Origin: Endomicrobiellum devescovinae
Lineage (GTDB): Bacteria; Elusimicrobiota; Endomicrobiia; Endomicrobiales; Endomicrobiaceae
NCBI GenBank assembly: GCA_031255495.1
Contig: JAIRSK010000035.1
Location: forward strand, 1 to 21,732
Direction: 5' to 3'
Length of the DNA stretch: 21,732 nucleotides
A program made the translations under genes and the position numbers. Positions 1-8,760 of this stretch are shown one piece after another. The notes under the pieces were generated by a model. The model had not been told where the DNA came from and did not search any database. It saw only the letters and a list, made by a program, of their open reading frames with translations. The number at the start of each line of letters is the position of its first letter. Position 1 is the first letter of the stretch.

Positions 1-390
1 TACCTCCATACAGAGTTTTTACTTCCTAGCTTGTTTATACTGAAATTTTTGTATAGTGTTCCCTAAGTTTGTGAATCTTTCGTAAAAACTGTAAGATTTA
101 AGTATGGAAATAAGAAAAAAGAAGGAGCATTTTCTGAGTTTTCTTACTAAATTTAAAATTGTCGTCTGAGAGATTTTTTAGAAGATGAGATTTTAGAGGA
201 ACTTAGTTAAAATAGATTTTAAGTTATGAATTTATAGACAAAAGAATTTTGTCTTTGGTGTTATAAGTTTTATAAGAAGTTAAAGGCATTCAAATAATTG
301 CGTTTTTCCCGGGGAACCTAAACGATAGACTCAGATAAGAAAATGTCAATATGATGTTGGATTTTCAGTTTATAAATATTATAATATTCT
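1..390 (+). other. Gene-free 5' region, possible decayed reading frame
   Basis: No intact gene is visible in the first 457 bases. Read in frame 1, bases 1-210 give three protein-like stretches (a hydrophobic one ending in FLYSVP, then a basic one around FVKTVRFKYG, then FLEDEILEELS). They are broken by stops at 64-66, 148-150, 154-156 and 208-210. The same frame again looks protein-like around 235-288. This could be the tail of a gene that is decaying by point mutation, which would fit a symbiont genome with many pseudogenes. AT-rich noise can look the same. I do not recognise a family. Confidence 0.25.
357..385 (+). promoter_or_regulatory. Putative sigma-70 promoter for the envelope operon
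   Basis: TTGGAT (357-362) lies 17 nt before a perfect TATAAT (380-385). The -35 box matches the consensus at only three of six bases. Transcription would start near 392 and leave a leader of about 65 nt before the glycosyltransferase ATG at 458. It is the best promoter-like pair ahead of the four-gene overlapping block. Confidence 0.45.
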
Positions 391-457
391 AGGCGGTAAA
401 TAAGCGTAGTCCTTTCTGAAAATCTATTTGAAAATTCAATTTGAATTAGGCGGGCAA

Positions 458-1222
458 ATGATAAATATTTCTGCTTACGTTCTGACAAAAAACGAAGAAA
501 AACATATAAGAGAATGTATAGAAAGCGTTAAATGGGCTGACGAAATTGTAATTGTTGACGATTTCAGTACAGATTCTACTGTTGAAATATCACAGAGTAT
601 GGGCTGTAAAGTGGTTCAGAACAAATTTGAATATTTCGGCAAGCAGAGAAACTTTGCTTTAACCCAATGTTCTAATGGCTGGGTTATATGTCTTGATGCC
701 GATGAAAGGATTACTCCTGAATTAAAAGAAGAAATAGAACAAGAGCTTAGAAGTACTCCAAGAGCTGATGCTTTTATCGCTCCAAGAAAGAGTAAGTTTA
801 TAAACAGATGGATACTGCATTCAGGTTGGTATCCAGATTACAGGCACCCTGTTTTATTCAACAAGAATAAAATGAAATATAAAGACCAATTGGTTCACGA
901 AGACATTGAATACAACGGCAAAAAAGTTTATTTTAAAGGCGATATTCTTCATTATCCGTACGACAATATAAAACAATTTGTTAAAAAGTCTGATTTTTAT
1001 ACTGATTTGCGTTCAAAAGAAATGTTTGAACGTGGTGAAAAATTTAAAGTTCTGAATCTCTTTGTAAATCCAAGTGTTATGTTTTTTAAAATGTATATAA
1101 TAAAGAAGGGATTTCTTGACGGTCTAACAGGGATTATACTCACATTATTGTATTCGTCTTTCTATACATTGATGAAGTACATAAAGCTTTGGGAACTTGA
1201 AAATAAATGTTCAAATTTTTAA
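458..1222 (+). CDS. Family 2 glycosyltransferase, WaaE/KdtX-like (LPS core)
   Basis: A GT-A fold glycosyltransferase likely to add a sugar to the lipopolysaccharide core on the cytoplasmic face of the inner membrane. The N-terminus has the family start (AYVLTKNEEKHI), VDDFSTDST at about residues 33-41, and the metal/nucleotide-sugar DAD motif at residues 80-82 in CLDADER. The C-terminal third is hydrophobic and basic (around MYIIKKGFLDGLTG), as in WaaE-like enzymes, and suggests membrane association. I chose the ATG at 458 (254 residues) because AGGCGG lies just upstream. An in-frame TTG at 428 would add ten residues but has no ribosome binding site. The gene overlaps lpxK by 16 nt, which supports an LPS role. 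The exact sugar and acceptor cannot be read from the sequence. Confidence 0.8.
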   Translation: MINISAYVLTKNEEKHIRECIESVKWADEIVIVDDFSTDSTVEISQSMGCKVVQNKFEYFGKQRNFALTQCSNGWVICLDADERITPELKEEIEQELRSTPRADAFIAPRKSKFINRWILHSGWYPDYRHPVLFNKNKMKYKDQLVHEDIEYNGKKVYFKGDILHYPYDNIKQFVKKSDFYTDLRSKEMFERGEKFKVLNLFVNPSVMFFKMYIIKKGFLDGLTGIILTLLYSSFYTLMKYIKLWELENKCSNF

Positions 1223-2235
1223 AAGCTGCTTTATATCCAATTTCTTTAATTTATGCTGTTTTATTAAAAGCTGATAGGAAATTTACTACTGCGAAAAAAC
1301 TGCCTAAACCTGTAATAAGCGTAGGAAATATAACTTGTGGCGGTACTGGTAAAACTCCGATAGTTATAGAACTGTTGGAGTTTCTTGTGGCAAATAAATT
1401 CAAATCTACAGTCTTAACGCGAGGATATTTAAGAAAAAGTAAAATCCCAATGCTTTTGAAAAACGGTGCGCTGGATGTTTGCGCTATAGCAAGCGGCGAT
1501 GAGCCTCTTTTGATAGCAAGAAGCGTGCCTAATACAATTGTTATTGTTGGCGTTGACAGATATAACAACGCTTTAATGTTTGGTTCTGAAGCAAATCCAG
1601 ATGTTTATGTTTTAGATGATGGATTTCAACATTGGAAAATAAAAAGAGATTTAGATATAGTTTGTGTCAATGCGGCTAACCCTTTTGGCAACGGTATGCT
1701 TATTCCTTCTGGAATCTTGCGGGAAAAGCCTAAATCGCTAAAGAGGGCTGATGTTATAGTTGTTACTAATTGCGACATGGTTTCAAAAGATAATCTTAAT
1801 AAACTTGAAAAAAAGTTATTTGAGTTGTCAGGGAAGGAGGCGGTTTTAACATTTTACGGCGATTTTAAATACAAAAAAATTGATTTAAAAACAGATTTTA
1901 ATGTTGAACTTTTGAAGAAATCTAAAGTTTATTCTTTAAGCGCAATAGGTTTTGCTCAAGGCTTTAAAAATTCTATAGAGAAATCCGGCATAACTTTAAA
2001 AGATAGTATAATTTTAAGAGACCACAGCCGATACGACAACTATGAGTTAAATAAGCTGATTTCCCAAAAGGAATCAGACTCTTACTTTGTTGTAACTGCT
2101 AAAGATGCAGTTAAATTACAAAATGTTGATGCTAAAACGAAAGAAAGAATTTCTGTTCTTATGGTTAAGCCACAGTTTACAAAGGGAAAAGAAAAATGGG
2201 AACAAGCAATATTAAAGTGCCTGCAGTCTTTTTAG
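1207..2235 (+). CDS. lpxK: Tetraacyldisaccharide 4'-kinase LpxK
   Basis: Phosphorylates the 4' position of the tetraacyldisaccharide-1-phosphate lipid A precursor, using ATP at the inner membrane (late Raetz pathway). The protein has 342 residues, normal for the family. A hydrophobic N-terminal helix (about residues 7-22) is followed by the P-loop GNITCGGTGKTP at about residues 40-51, with K49 and T50 as the phosphate-binding pair. Further LpxK signatures are SGDEPLLIA and the DDGFQHWKIKRDLDIV stretch. It overlaps the upstream glycosyltransferase by 16 nt and the downstream gmhB by 40 nt, so translation of all three is probably coupled. Its presence implies that the organism makes a true lipid A. 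Confidence 0.95.
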   Translation: MFKFLKAALYPISLIYAVLLKADRKFTTAKKLPKPVISVGNITCGGTGKTPIVIELLEFLVANKFKSTVLTRGYLRKSKIPMLLKNGALDVCAIASGDEPLLIARSVPNTIVIVGVDRYNNALMFGSEANPDVYVLDDGFQHWKIKRDLDIVCVNAANPFGNGMLIPSGILREKPKSLKRADVIVVTNCDMVSKDNLNKLEKKLFELSGKEAVLTFYGDFKYKKIDLKTDFNVELLKKSKVYSLSAIGFAQGFKNSIEKSGITLKDSIILRDHSRYDNYELNKLISQKESDSYFVVTAKDAVKLQNVDAKTKERISVLMVKPQFTKGKEKWEQAILKCLQSF

Positions 2236-2768
2236 ATCGCGACGGTACTATTATCTTTGACAAAAATTATTTAAGTTCACCTGATCAAGTAAAACTTTAT
2301 TCTTATGCAGCAGATAGTATAAACAGATTGCGTGCAGCAGGTTTTAAGGTGATTATAGTTACAAATCAGTCTGGCGTTGCAAGGGGAATGTTTACCGAAC
2401 AGGATTTGCAGAAAATCCACGAAAGATTTGTATTTTTGCTTAAAAAAGCTGGAGCTGAAATAGACGCTATTTATTATTGCCCTCATACTGATGAAGATTT
2501 TTGCAATTGTAGGAAACCAAAGCCGGGAATGGTTTTGCAAGGCGCCAAAGATTTTAATATAGACCTTGAAAAATCTTATACAGTTGGTGACAGCATAAGA
2601 GATTATTTGCTTGGATGTAATACTGGGGGTAAGGGTATTTTGGTTCTTACGGGACATGGTAAAAAACAGCAGACAAAAATAGCTCAAGAAAAAATTAAAC
2701 CTATGGCTGTGTGTAAAACTTTAAAAGATGCGGTTAGTGTAATAATTAAAGATGCAAAAAAAAACTAG
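2196..2768 (+). CDS. gmhB: D-glycero-D-manno-heptose 1,7-bisphosphate 7-phosphatase GmhB
   Basis: HAD-superfamily phosphatase that removes the C7 phosphate from heptose 1,7-bisphosphate in ADP-heptose synthesis for the LPS inner core. Visible are the DxDGT motif (nucleophile D14, acid/base D16), motif II TNQSG (56-60), the zinc loop C95-x-H97...C103-x-C105, the RKPKPGM segment with K109, and motif IV VGDSIRD with D132 and D136. The length of 190 residues is typical. The ATG at 2196 follows AAGGGA at good spacing and begins inside lpxK (40-nt overlap). The same fold forms the N-terminal histidinol-phosphatase half of bifunctional HisB. The neighbours here are LPS genes and gmhA occurs at 20174, so GmhB is the preferred call. 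Confidence 0.88.
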   Translation: MGTSNIKVPAVFLDRDGTIIFDKNYLSSPDQVKLYSYAADSINRLRAAGFKVIIVTNQSGVARGMFTEQDLQKIHERFVFLLKKAGAEIDAIYYCPHTDEDFCNCRKPKPGMVLQGAKDFNIDLEKSYTVGDSIRDYLLGCNTGGKGILVLTGHGKKQQTKIAQEKIKPMAVCKTLKDAVSVIIKDAKKN

Positions 2769-3540
2769 ATTAACTATTATTCTGATAACAGTGACATTTA
2801 TGTTATTTCCGATTTTTTGTTTTGCACAAAATAAAAAAGAGACTTTTATTTGGACAAAACTTGGCAAGTATAAACTTCCGATAAATGAAAAATTAACTTA
2901 TGCTGTCAGCTGGAATTCTGTGAATTTAGGTAATGCCGAGCTTGAAACAAAAAGTTTAAAAAATATAAGTGGGAGAAAAGTATATAATGCATTTCTCCGT
3001 GTTGCAACGAACCCTTTTTTAAGCTCTCTTTTTGATCTTAATGCAGTGTTTGAATCTTTGTTTGATGAAGAAAGCAAAGCCTCATTTGAATTTAAGTCAA
3101 AAATAAAGCAAAACGGGCAAACAAGAGAAGAATTAATTATTTTTAATCCTATTGAACAAACATATGAATTACGAATCTCTGGAGAAGTTAAAAGAGGAAC
3201 AACAGCAAGTCATACTCAAGATATTTTAACTGCGGTTTACAGCATAAGAAGTTTAGCTTTAAAGCATGGTGATATTTATTATTTAAAAGTTCATTCTGGA
3301 GAGACATCATATCCGTTGACAATTAAAGTTTTAAGAAAAGAAAAAATTAAAATAAAGCTAGGCGAGTTTAATTGTTTTGTAATAGAACCTTCGTTGGAGG
3401 GAAATTCTAAAGAGTTAGGTTTAAGCGGTAAAATGTTAATTTGGGTTTCTGATGACAAGAGACGGCTGCCCTGTTATTTTAAATTAAATAGTCAGATAGG
3501 ATTGATAATTGCAGAATTAGAATCTGCATCTGCTTCGTGA
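2752..3540 (+). CDS. Secreted DUF3108 family protein
   Basis: A 262-residue exported protein of unknown biochemical function. The N-terminus is a clear Sec signal peptide: MQKKTR, a hydrophobic core of about 17 residues, and cleavage likely after CFA at about residue 25. The mature part starts with the LTYAVSWNSVNLGNAEL pattern typical of DUF3108, and the later 'VHSGETSYPLTIKV' and 'FNCFVIEPSLEGN' strands fit the same family. It is expected in the periplasm as a beta-rich domain. The start overlaps the end of gmhB by 17 nt and a run of nine A residues (2756-2764) spans the overlap. Its place at the end of an LPS block suggests an envelope role. No catalytic motif is visible. Confidence 0.75.
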   Translation: MQKKTRLTIILITVTFMLFPIFCFAQNKKETFIWTKLGKYKLPINEKLTYAVSWNSVNLGNAELETKSLKNISGRKVYNAFLRVATNPFLSSLFDLNAVFESLFDEESKASFEFKSKIKQNGQTREELIIFNPIEQTYELRISGEVKRGTTASHTQDILTAVYSIRSLALKHGDIYYLKVHSGETSYPLTIKVLRKEKIKIKLGEFNCFVIEPSLEGNSKELGLSGKMLIWVSDDKRRLPCYFKLNSQIGLIIAELESASAS

Positions 3541-3548
3541 GGTATTAA

Positions 3549-4499
3549 GTGCAAAAAAAGGAAACATATAAAATCATAAAATTTTCTGTCGTGTCAAACA
3601 CAGTTTTGACACTGGGGAAACTTATTACAGGAATAATTACGGGTTATATTGCAATTGTTTCAGAAGCAGTCCATTCTCTTATAGACTTGGTTGCAGCTTT
3701 GATAGCTTATTTTGCTGTCAGGAAAGCCTCTCAACCTGCTGATAGAATCCACCAGTACGGATACGGTAAATTTGAAAATATTTCAGGTACTATTGAAGGG
3801 CTGTTAATTTTTGCTGCTGCAATTTACATAGTTTATCATGCTGTTGAAAAGCTCTTTAATCCGGAGCCGTTAGGTACACCTATAATTGGCGTTATTATAA
3901 TGTTAATATCTGCCATTGTAAATTTTTTTGTTTCTCAAAAATTGTTTGCGGTTGCGAAAGAAAACGAATCTTTAGCGGCAGAAGCCGATGCATGGCATTT
4001 GAGAACTGACGTTTATACTTCGCTTGGAGTGATGGCAGCGCTAGTTATAATAACTAGTTCAGAATGGTTGTTTCCAGAGTTAAATATTTATTGGGTAGAT
4101 TCTTTTGCGGCTTTTATAGTTGCGGTTATGATAACAAAAGCAGCTTGGAATCTTGTAATAAAATCGGCAAAGGATTTGTTTGATGTAAGTCTTCCCCAAA
4201 ATGAAATAGCTATAGTTGAAAGTATTATAGAGTCTAATGATGATATTGCTGGTTTTCACGCTTTGAAAACTAGGAAAGCTGGCAACAAGAGGTTTATAGA
4301 ATTTCATATACTTGTAAATTCTCAAATGACGGTATATAGGGCTCATGAAATAACGAGATATTTGAAGGCTGGGATTTATTCAAAACTTGAAAACTCTTCG
4401 GTCGCAATACACGTGGAGCCGTGCGATAATACATGCACTCTAAAGTGTCAAGAAGGATGTCTTGTAAAAAAGTGCAAAATTGAAAACATAAAGAAATAA
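3549..4499 (+). CDS. Cation diffusion facilitator (CDF) metal efflux transporter
   Basis: Inner-membrane divalent metal/proton antiporter of the CDF family (FieF/YiiP-like). About six membrane segments fill residues 10-210, followed by a cytoplasmic C-terminal domain. The transport-site pairs are H42xxxD46 (HSLID, TM2) and H150xxxD154 (HLRTD, TM5). FieF has aspartate where H42 is, and a His there is more like the Zn-selective members, so Zn(II) is a reasonable guess. The conserved YGYGKFEN follows TM2. The extreme C-terminus is cysteine-rich (five Cys within the last 25 residues, e.g. CTLKCQEGC) and may bind metal. The start is GTG at 3549 with GAGG 7 nt upstream. It sits 8 nt after the DUF3108 gene and is probably co-transcribed with it. 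Confidence 0.88.
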   Translation: MQKKETYKIIKFSVVSNTVLTLGKLITGIITGYIAIVSEAVHSLIDLVAALIAYFAVRKASQPADRIHQYGYGKFENISGTIEGLLIFAAAIYIVYHAVEKLFNPEPLGTPIIGVIIMLISAIVNFFVSQKLFAVAKENESLAAEADAWHLRTDVYTSLGVMAALVIITSSEWLFPELNIYWVDSFAAFIVAVMITKAAWNLVIKSAKDLFDVSLPQNEIAIVESIIESNDDIAGFHALKTRKAGNKRFIEFHILVNSQMTVYRAHEITRYLKAGIYSKLENSSVAIHVEPCDNTCTLKCQEGCLVKKCKIENIKK

Positions 4500-4539
4500 T
4501 AATTTTATCCTTGTTTTCCCTTGAAAATCCGTATTTTAA

Positions 4540-4567
4540 TTGTGTGCTTTACACCCGAGGTTATAAT
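4540..4567 (+). promoter_or_regulatory. Putative sigma-70 promoter for tex
   Basis: TTGTGT (4540-4545), a 16-nt spacer and a perfect TATAAT (4562-4567). It implies a leader of about 130 nt before the tex ATG at 4704. The gap 4500-4703 contains no gene and no convincing terminator for the upstream CDF gene. A weak AGATT/AATCT hairpin near 4600-4613 is the only stem seen. Confidence 0.45.
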
Positions 4568-4703
4568 CAGGTGTCTGCTTTTGTTGTCATTGTAAGCAAG
4601 ATTGCAGAATCTATCTTGTTAAGTTTCTGTTGTAACTTGTTTTGTCTTGATGGTGTATTGCATTAGACAGTTATTCTATTATCAATTTAATAAGGAGTGA
4701 GCG

Positions 4704-6857
4704 ATGAGCGGAGAGAAAATAATAGATTGGATTTCGGCAGATTTAAGTTTGCCTGAAGCAGGGATAAGAAACACAGTAGTTATGTTAAGCGATGGAGACA
4801 CTGTTCCGTTTATATCAAGGTATAGAAAGGAAAAAACCGGCAATTTCACAGAAATTAACGTAAGAGATATTGCTGACAAACTACAATATTATATTGAACT
4901 TGAGACAAGAAAAGAGACAGTTCTTAAAAGTATTGAAGATCAAAAAAAACTTACGTCAGAACTAAAAAAACAAATTGAAGAATGTAAGGAAAAAACAAAA
5001 CTAGAAGATATTTATCTGCCCTATAAACCTAAACGCCAGACAAAGGCTACAATTGCAAAAGCAAACGGACTTGAGCCTCTTGCTATAGAAATTATGGAAC
5101 AGAAGCTATCTATGAAAGAGGACAGAGTAAAAGTTATAAATAAATATCTAAACTCTGAAAAAGGTATAGATACGCTAGACAAAGCTGTGTCTGGTGCAAT
5201 AGACATAATTGCCGAGCAGCTTTCTGACAATGCCGGTATAAGAGAAATGTTGAGAAATTTTATAGCTTCTACTGGAAGCATTCGTTCAAAAGCGACAAAA
5301 GCGGCGGAAAACTTAAAAACAAAATACGATATGTATTATGATTATAATGAGCCATTGAAAACTATACCGGGGCACAGACTTCTTGCAATAAGGCGCGGTT
5401 CAAAAGAGCAAGTATTATCGTGGAAAATAATTATTGATGATGAAAACGCTGTTGACATGATTCTTGCAAAAGTAGCAAAGAATAATAGGTCTCTTTTTTA
5501 TCCAGAGCTTTTTACTTCCGTAAAGACGGCTTACGACAGACATCTTTATCCGTCGTTGCAAGTGGAAATATTTTTGGCAAAAATGGAAGCTGCTGATAAA
5601 GACGCCATAAATGTATTTGCCACAAACGCTAAAAATCTTTTGCTTGCTCCTCCTGCTGGGCATAAAATTATTATGGGCATAGATCCGGGATTTAGGACAG
5701 GCTGCAAGGTTGTAGTTGTGGATACAAACGGAAATTTTAAAGAATATCATGCAATATTTCCTCATGAGCCTGCTTTAAGAGTGAAAGAAGCGGAGGATAT
5801 ATTAATAGATTTAATAGAAGAATATTATGTTGAGCTTATTGCAGTTGGAAATGGCACTGCTTCAAAAGAAACGGTTAATTTTGTAAAAGCTGTTTTGAAA
5901 AAACATAATTTAACACCTAAAGTTGTAACTGTAAGCGAAGCAGGAGCATCGGTATATTCTGCGTCGCCACTTGCGTCTCAAGAATTTCCAGATTTAGATG
6001 TTACTGTTAGAGGAGCGATAAGTATAGCAAGAAGGCTTCAAGATCCGTTGGCAGAACTTGTAAAAATAGATCCAAAATCTATAGGTGTAGGTCAGTACCA
6101 GCATGACGTTAATCAAATACGGCTTAAAAAACAATTAGATGACACCGTTGAGTCAGCGGTGAACTATGTCGGAGCAAATTTAAATTCTGCGTCAACTGAA
6201 CTTTTGTCATACATATCCGGTATTGGCAGAATAGTTGCCAAAAATATTGTTCAGTATAGAGCAAAAAATGGATCGTTTAAAGACAAGAAAGAATTAATGA
6301 ACATTCCTTTATTTGGTGAAAAGACTTTTACTCAATGTTCAGGGTTTTTAAGGGTAGCAGGTGGAATAAACCCTCTTGACAACTCTGCAGTTCACCCTGA
6401 AAATTATCCTATTGTAGAGAAAATGGCTGCTGATCTGTCTGTTGACGTTTCGGGTTTGATAGGGAATGAGGAGTTAATTAAAAAGATTGACCTTAAAAAA
6501 TACGTTACTTCAGATGTAGGTCTTTTAACTTTAAACGATATTATTCAAGAATTAAAAAAGCCGGGCGTTGATCCGAGAAAAGACTTTTCAACCGCTCAGT
6601 TCAGCGACGAAATAAATACTTTGGAAGATTTAAAGGAAAATATGGTGTTAGATGGTACGGTTACAAATGTTACTAATTTTGGAGCTTTTGTAGATATTGG
6701 TGTTCATCAGGACGGACTTGTTCATATTTCAAAATTAAGCTCAAAATTTGTTTCAAATCCGCACGAAGTTATTTCGGTCGGAGAAACTCTTAAAGTAAAA
6801 GTTTTAAAAGTTGACGCTGAGTTAAAAAGGATTAGTCTTGAGGTTGTTGGGGCTTAA
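4704..6857 (+). CDS. tex: Tex-family RNA-binding transcription accessory protein
   Basis: Cytoplasmic nucleic-acid-binding protein of the Tex/YhgF family, linked in other bacteria to transcription and RNA metabolism. Domain order is as expected: a helical Tex N-terminal region (about 1-315) with the RYRKE motif, a YqgF/RNase H-like domain beginning at IIMGIDPGFRTG (about 320-450), helix-hairpin-helix segments (about 495-560; YISGIGRIVAKNIV, then IPLFGEKTF), and a C-terminal S1 domain (about 648-717; GTVTNVTNFGAFVDIG, DGLVHIS). The length of 717 residues matches full-length Tex. AAGGAG precedes the ATG at good distance. The TonB-dependent receptor gene follows after only 5 nt, so the two may share a transcript although no functional link is known. 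Confidence 0.93.
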   Translation: MSGEKIIDWISADLSLPEAGIRNTVVMLSDGDTVPFISRYRKEKTGNFTEINVRDIADKLQYYIELETRKETVLKSIEDQKKLTSELKKQIEECKEKTKLEDIYLPYKPKRQTKATIAKANGLEPLAIEIMEQKLSMKEDRVKVINKYLNSEKGIDTLDKAVSGAIDIIAEQLSDNAGIREMLRNFIASTGSIRSKATKAAENLKTKYDMYYDYNEPLKTIPGHRLLAIRRGSKEQVLSWKIIIDDENAVDMILAKVAKNNRSLFYPELFTSVKTAYDRHLYPSLQVEIFLAKMEAADKDAINVFATNAKNLLLAPPAGHKIIMGIDPGFRTGCKVVVVDTNGNFKEYHAIFPHEPALRVKEAEDILIDLIEEYYVELIAVGNGTASKETVNFVKAVLKKHNLTPKVVTVSEAGASVYSASPLASQEFPDLDVTVRGAISIARRLQDPLAELVKIDPKSIGVGQYQHDVNQIRLKKQLDDTVESAVNYVGANLNSASTELLSYISGIGRIVAKNIVQYRAKNGSFKDKKELMNIPLFGEKTFTQCSGFLRVAGGINPLDNSAVHPENYPIVEKMAADLSVDVSGLIGNEELIKKIDLKKYVTSDVGLLTLNDIIQELKKPGVDPRKDFSTAQFSDEINTLEDLKENMVLDGTVTNVTNFGAFVDIGVHQDGLVHISKLSSKFVSNPHEVISVGETLKVKVLKVDAELKRISLEVVGA

Positions 6858-6862
6858 TTTTG

Positions 6863-8674
6863 ATGAAAACTTTATTTTTAATATGCTGCTTATTTTTTGT
6901 TGTTTCAAATGCTTTAGCCGACCGCGAAGTTTATTTATCTCTTGATAAAACTCAAGAAAAAATAGAAACTCTTTCTGTCTCTGCAACTGTAATTAAACGG
7001 CGTGAAATTGAAGAGAGTCGTGTTGAAACTTTGGGCGAACTGTTAGCAAATGAAACTTCAATATTTTACGGCAATTATGGACCTGGCATAAAATCTTCTT
7101 TTATTTCTTTGCGAGGAGCTGCATCGTCTTCAAGAGTGTTGGTTCTTATTGACGGCAGACGTATATATACTCTTGATTCAAATAGCGCTAATCTTGCCGC
7201 TATACCGGTTTCAAACATAGAAAGAGTTGAGATTATTAGAGGAGCTGCGGCTACAATTTACGGAACAGGAGCTTTTGGCGGAGTAATAAACGTTATAACG
7301 AAAAAAGCTGATTACAAAACTCCGTTACTATCAGGGAACTTTTCTTACGGAAGCTTTAATACGTATTCAACAGATATTACAGGCTCATATAAGACGAATA
7401 AATTTGCTATTTTAGCGTTAATCTCAAGTTTAAGAAGCGATGGATACAGAAAGAATTCAGAGTATGTTGGATATAACGCTTTTTTCAGTGGTCAAGGAGA
7501 CATCGGTGATAAAAGCAAGTTTTCTATTGCAGGAAGTTATTATACAAATAAGTTTGGACTTCCGGGGGTAGAGACTGATGTTATACAACCTAACCTTACT
7601 GCTGAAGACATAAATGTCAGCAAATACGCTAAAATTGATTACGATTTGAATATTTCTGAAGATTCTTCTCTAAAAATAAGCGGTTATGCCTCGGGAGATA
7701 TATATGAAGACAAAGAAGACAGGAGAGCTGATTATTATTACAAAAATATATCTGAGACTTACGGATTGCAGTCGCTTTTCCACTTTAATGATATTTTTCT
7801 TCTAGGAATAGAGACTTGGCAAGATAAATATAAAAATAAGAAGTTTTTGTCAGGAGATTTTTACGATAGTTCTTATAATAGAACGCAAGACAATTATGCC
7901 GCATATGCTCAGCTTAATTATTCTTTAGGGAAATTTAATTTTGTTCCGGGAGCACGAGGAACCCACAATTCAAAATTCGGCAGTATTTTTACACCATCGC
8001 TTGCTGTTATTTACGGCGTAGATGATAATATTAAACTTTCAGGAACAACTGGAAAAGTGTGGCGCGCCCCGACATTTATAGATTTATATTATCCGGGTTG
8101 GAGTAATCCCAATTTAAAACCCGAAAAAGGAATATCAAGTGATTTGGGAATAGAATACTCCAAAACCAAAACAAGATTATCTGTTACGGGGTATTATATA
8201 ACAACTAATGATTTAATAGTTTCTTTAAAAAATGTCGGTAAAACAAAACAATATGGCGTTGAATTTGAAACAAGTTATATATTTAGCTCTAAAGCGCAAT
8301 GTAAAGCAAATTATACTTATCTTGAAGCAAAAGATATAACGGATAAAACTGATGAAAAAACTTTAAAATATGCTCCAAAGCATAGCATAAATTGTACTTT
8401 AACTTTCAAACCTATTGATAAGTTAAATCTTTCTGTGATCGCAACATATAAAGATAGGTATATAGGTACAAAAGCAGGAAGTTATACTGGAGAATCTGTT
8501 AATATGAGCAGTTACATCACACTTGATTTAAACTTAAGTTATGAACTAAATGATAACTTTTCATTTTGGGTAAAAGTTTTTAATATAACTGACTCTAAAT
8601 ACCAAATAGTTGATGGATACCCAATGCCTGGGGTTGCTGTTTACGGCAGTGTTGGAGTAAAGCTATGGAAATAA
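6863..8674 (+). CDS. TonB-dependent outer-membrane receptor (BtuB-like)
   Basis: Outer-membrane active-transport receptor powered by TonB-ExbBD. The ATG at 6863 gives 603 residues; a TTG immediately before it adds one residue and is not needed. Residues 1-19 are a signal peptide (cleavage after NALA). A TonB box-like ETLSVSA lies at 35-41, then comes the plug domain (to about 150) with RVLVLIDGRR, IERVEIIRGAAATIYG and AFGGVINVIT. The rest is a beta-barrel with many aromatic-rich strands, including the family signature NLKPEKG, and the end is GVKLWK. Size and plug are closest in style to BtuB/vitamin B12 or small siderophore receptors, but the ligand cannot be inferred. No riboswitch, ABC transporter or tonB gene is adjacent. 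Confidence 0.88.
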   Translation: MKTLFLICCLFFVVSNALADREVYLSLDKTQEKIETLSVSATVIKRREIEESRVETLGELLANETSIFYGNYGPGIKSSFISLRGAASSSRVLVLIDGRRIYTLDSNSANLAAIPVSNIERVEIIRGAAATIYGTGAFGGVINVITKKADYKTPLLSGNFSYGSFNTYSTDITGSYKTNKFAILALISSLRSDGYRKNSEYVGYNAFFSGQGDIGDKSKFSIAGSYYTNKFGLPGVETDVIQPNLTAEDINVSKYAKIDYDLNISEDSSLKISGYASGDIYEDKEDRRADYYYKNISETYGLQSLFHFNDIFLLGIETWQDKYKNKKFLSGDFYDSSYNRTQDNYAAYAQLNYSLGKFNFVPGARGTHNSKFGSIFTPSLAVIYGVDDNIKLSGTTGKVWRAPTFIDLYYPGWSNPNLKPEKGISSDLGIEYSKTKTRLSVTGYYITTNDLIVSLKNVGKTKQYGVEFETSYIFSSKAQCKANYTYLEAKDITDKTDEKTLKYAPKHSINCTLTFKPIDKLNLSVIATYKDRYIGTKAGSYTGESVNMSSYITLDLNLSYELNDNFSFWVKVFNITDSKYQIVDGYPMPGVAVYGSVGVKLWK

Positions 8675-8692
8675 TAAACATAAATTTATAAT

Positions 8693-8721
8693 TTGACAAA
8701 TTTTGAAATAAAGATTATACT
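8693..8721 (+). promoter_or_regulatory. Strong sigma-70 promoter of the his operon
   Basis: Perfect -35 TTGACA (8693-8698), 17-nt spacer, -10 TATACT (8716-8721). Transcription would start near 8728-8730, about 30 nt before the leader-peptide ATG at 8761. No terminator is visible between the TonB-receptor stop and this promoter. Confidence 0.85.
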
Positions 8722-8760
8722 CTTACACAAGAAGTAAAATTAAATAATTGGATAGATTAG

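Noticed and set aside
2756..2764. Run of nine A residues at the gmhB/DUF3108 overlap as a programmed slippage site
   Set aside because: A one-base slip would fuse cytoplasmic GmhB to a signal peptide, which makes no functional sense; A runs are common in such an AT-rich genome.
6840..6862. Cobalamin riboswitch for the TonB-dependent receptor
   Set aside because: Only 5 nt separate tex from the receptor start and no B12-box is present upstream.
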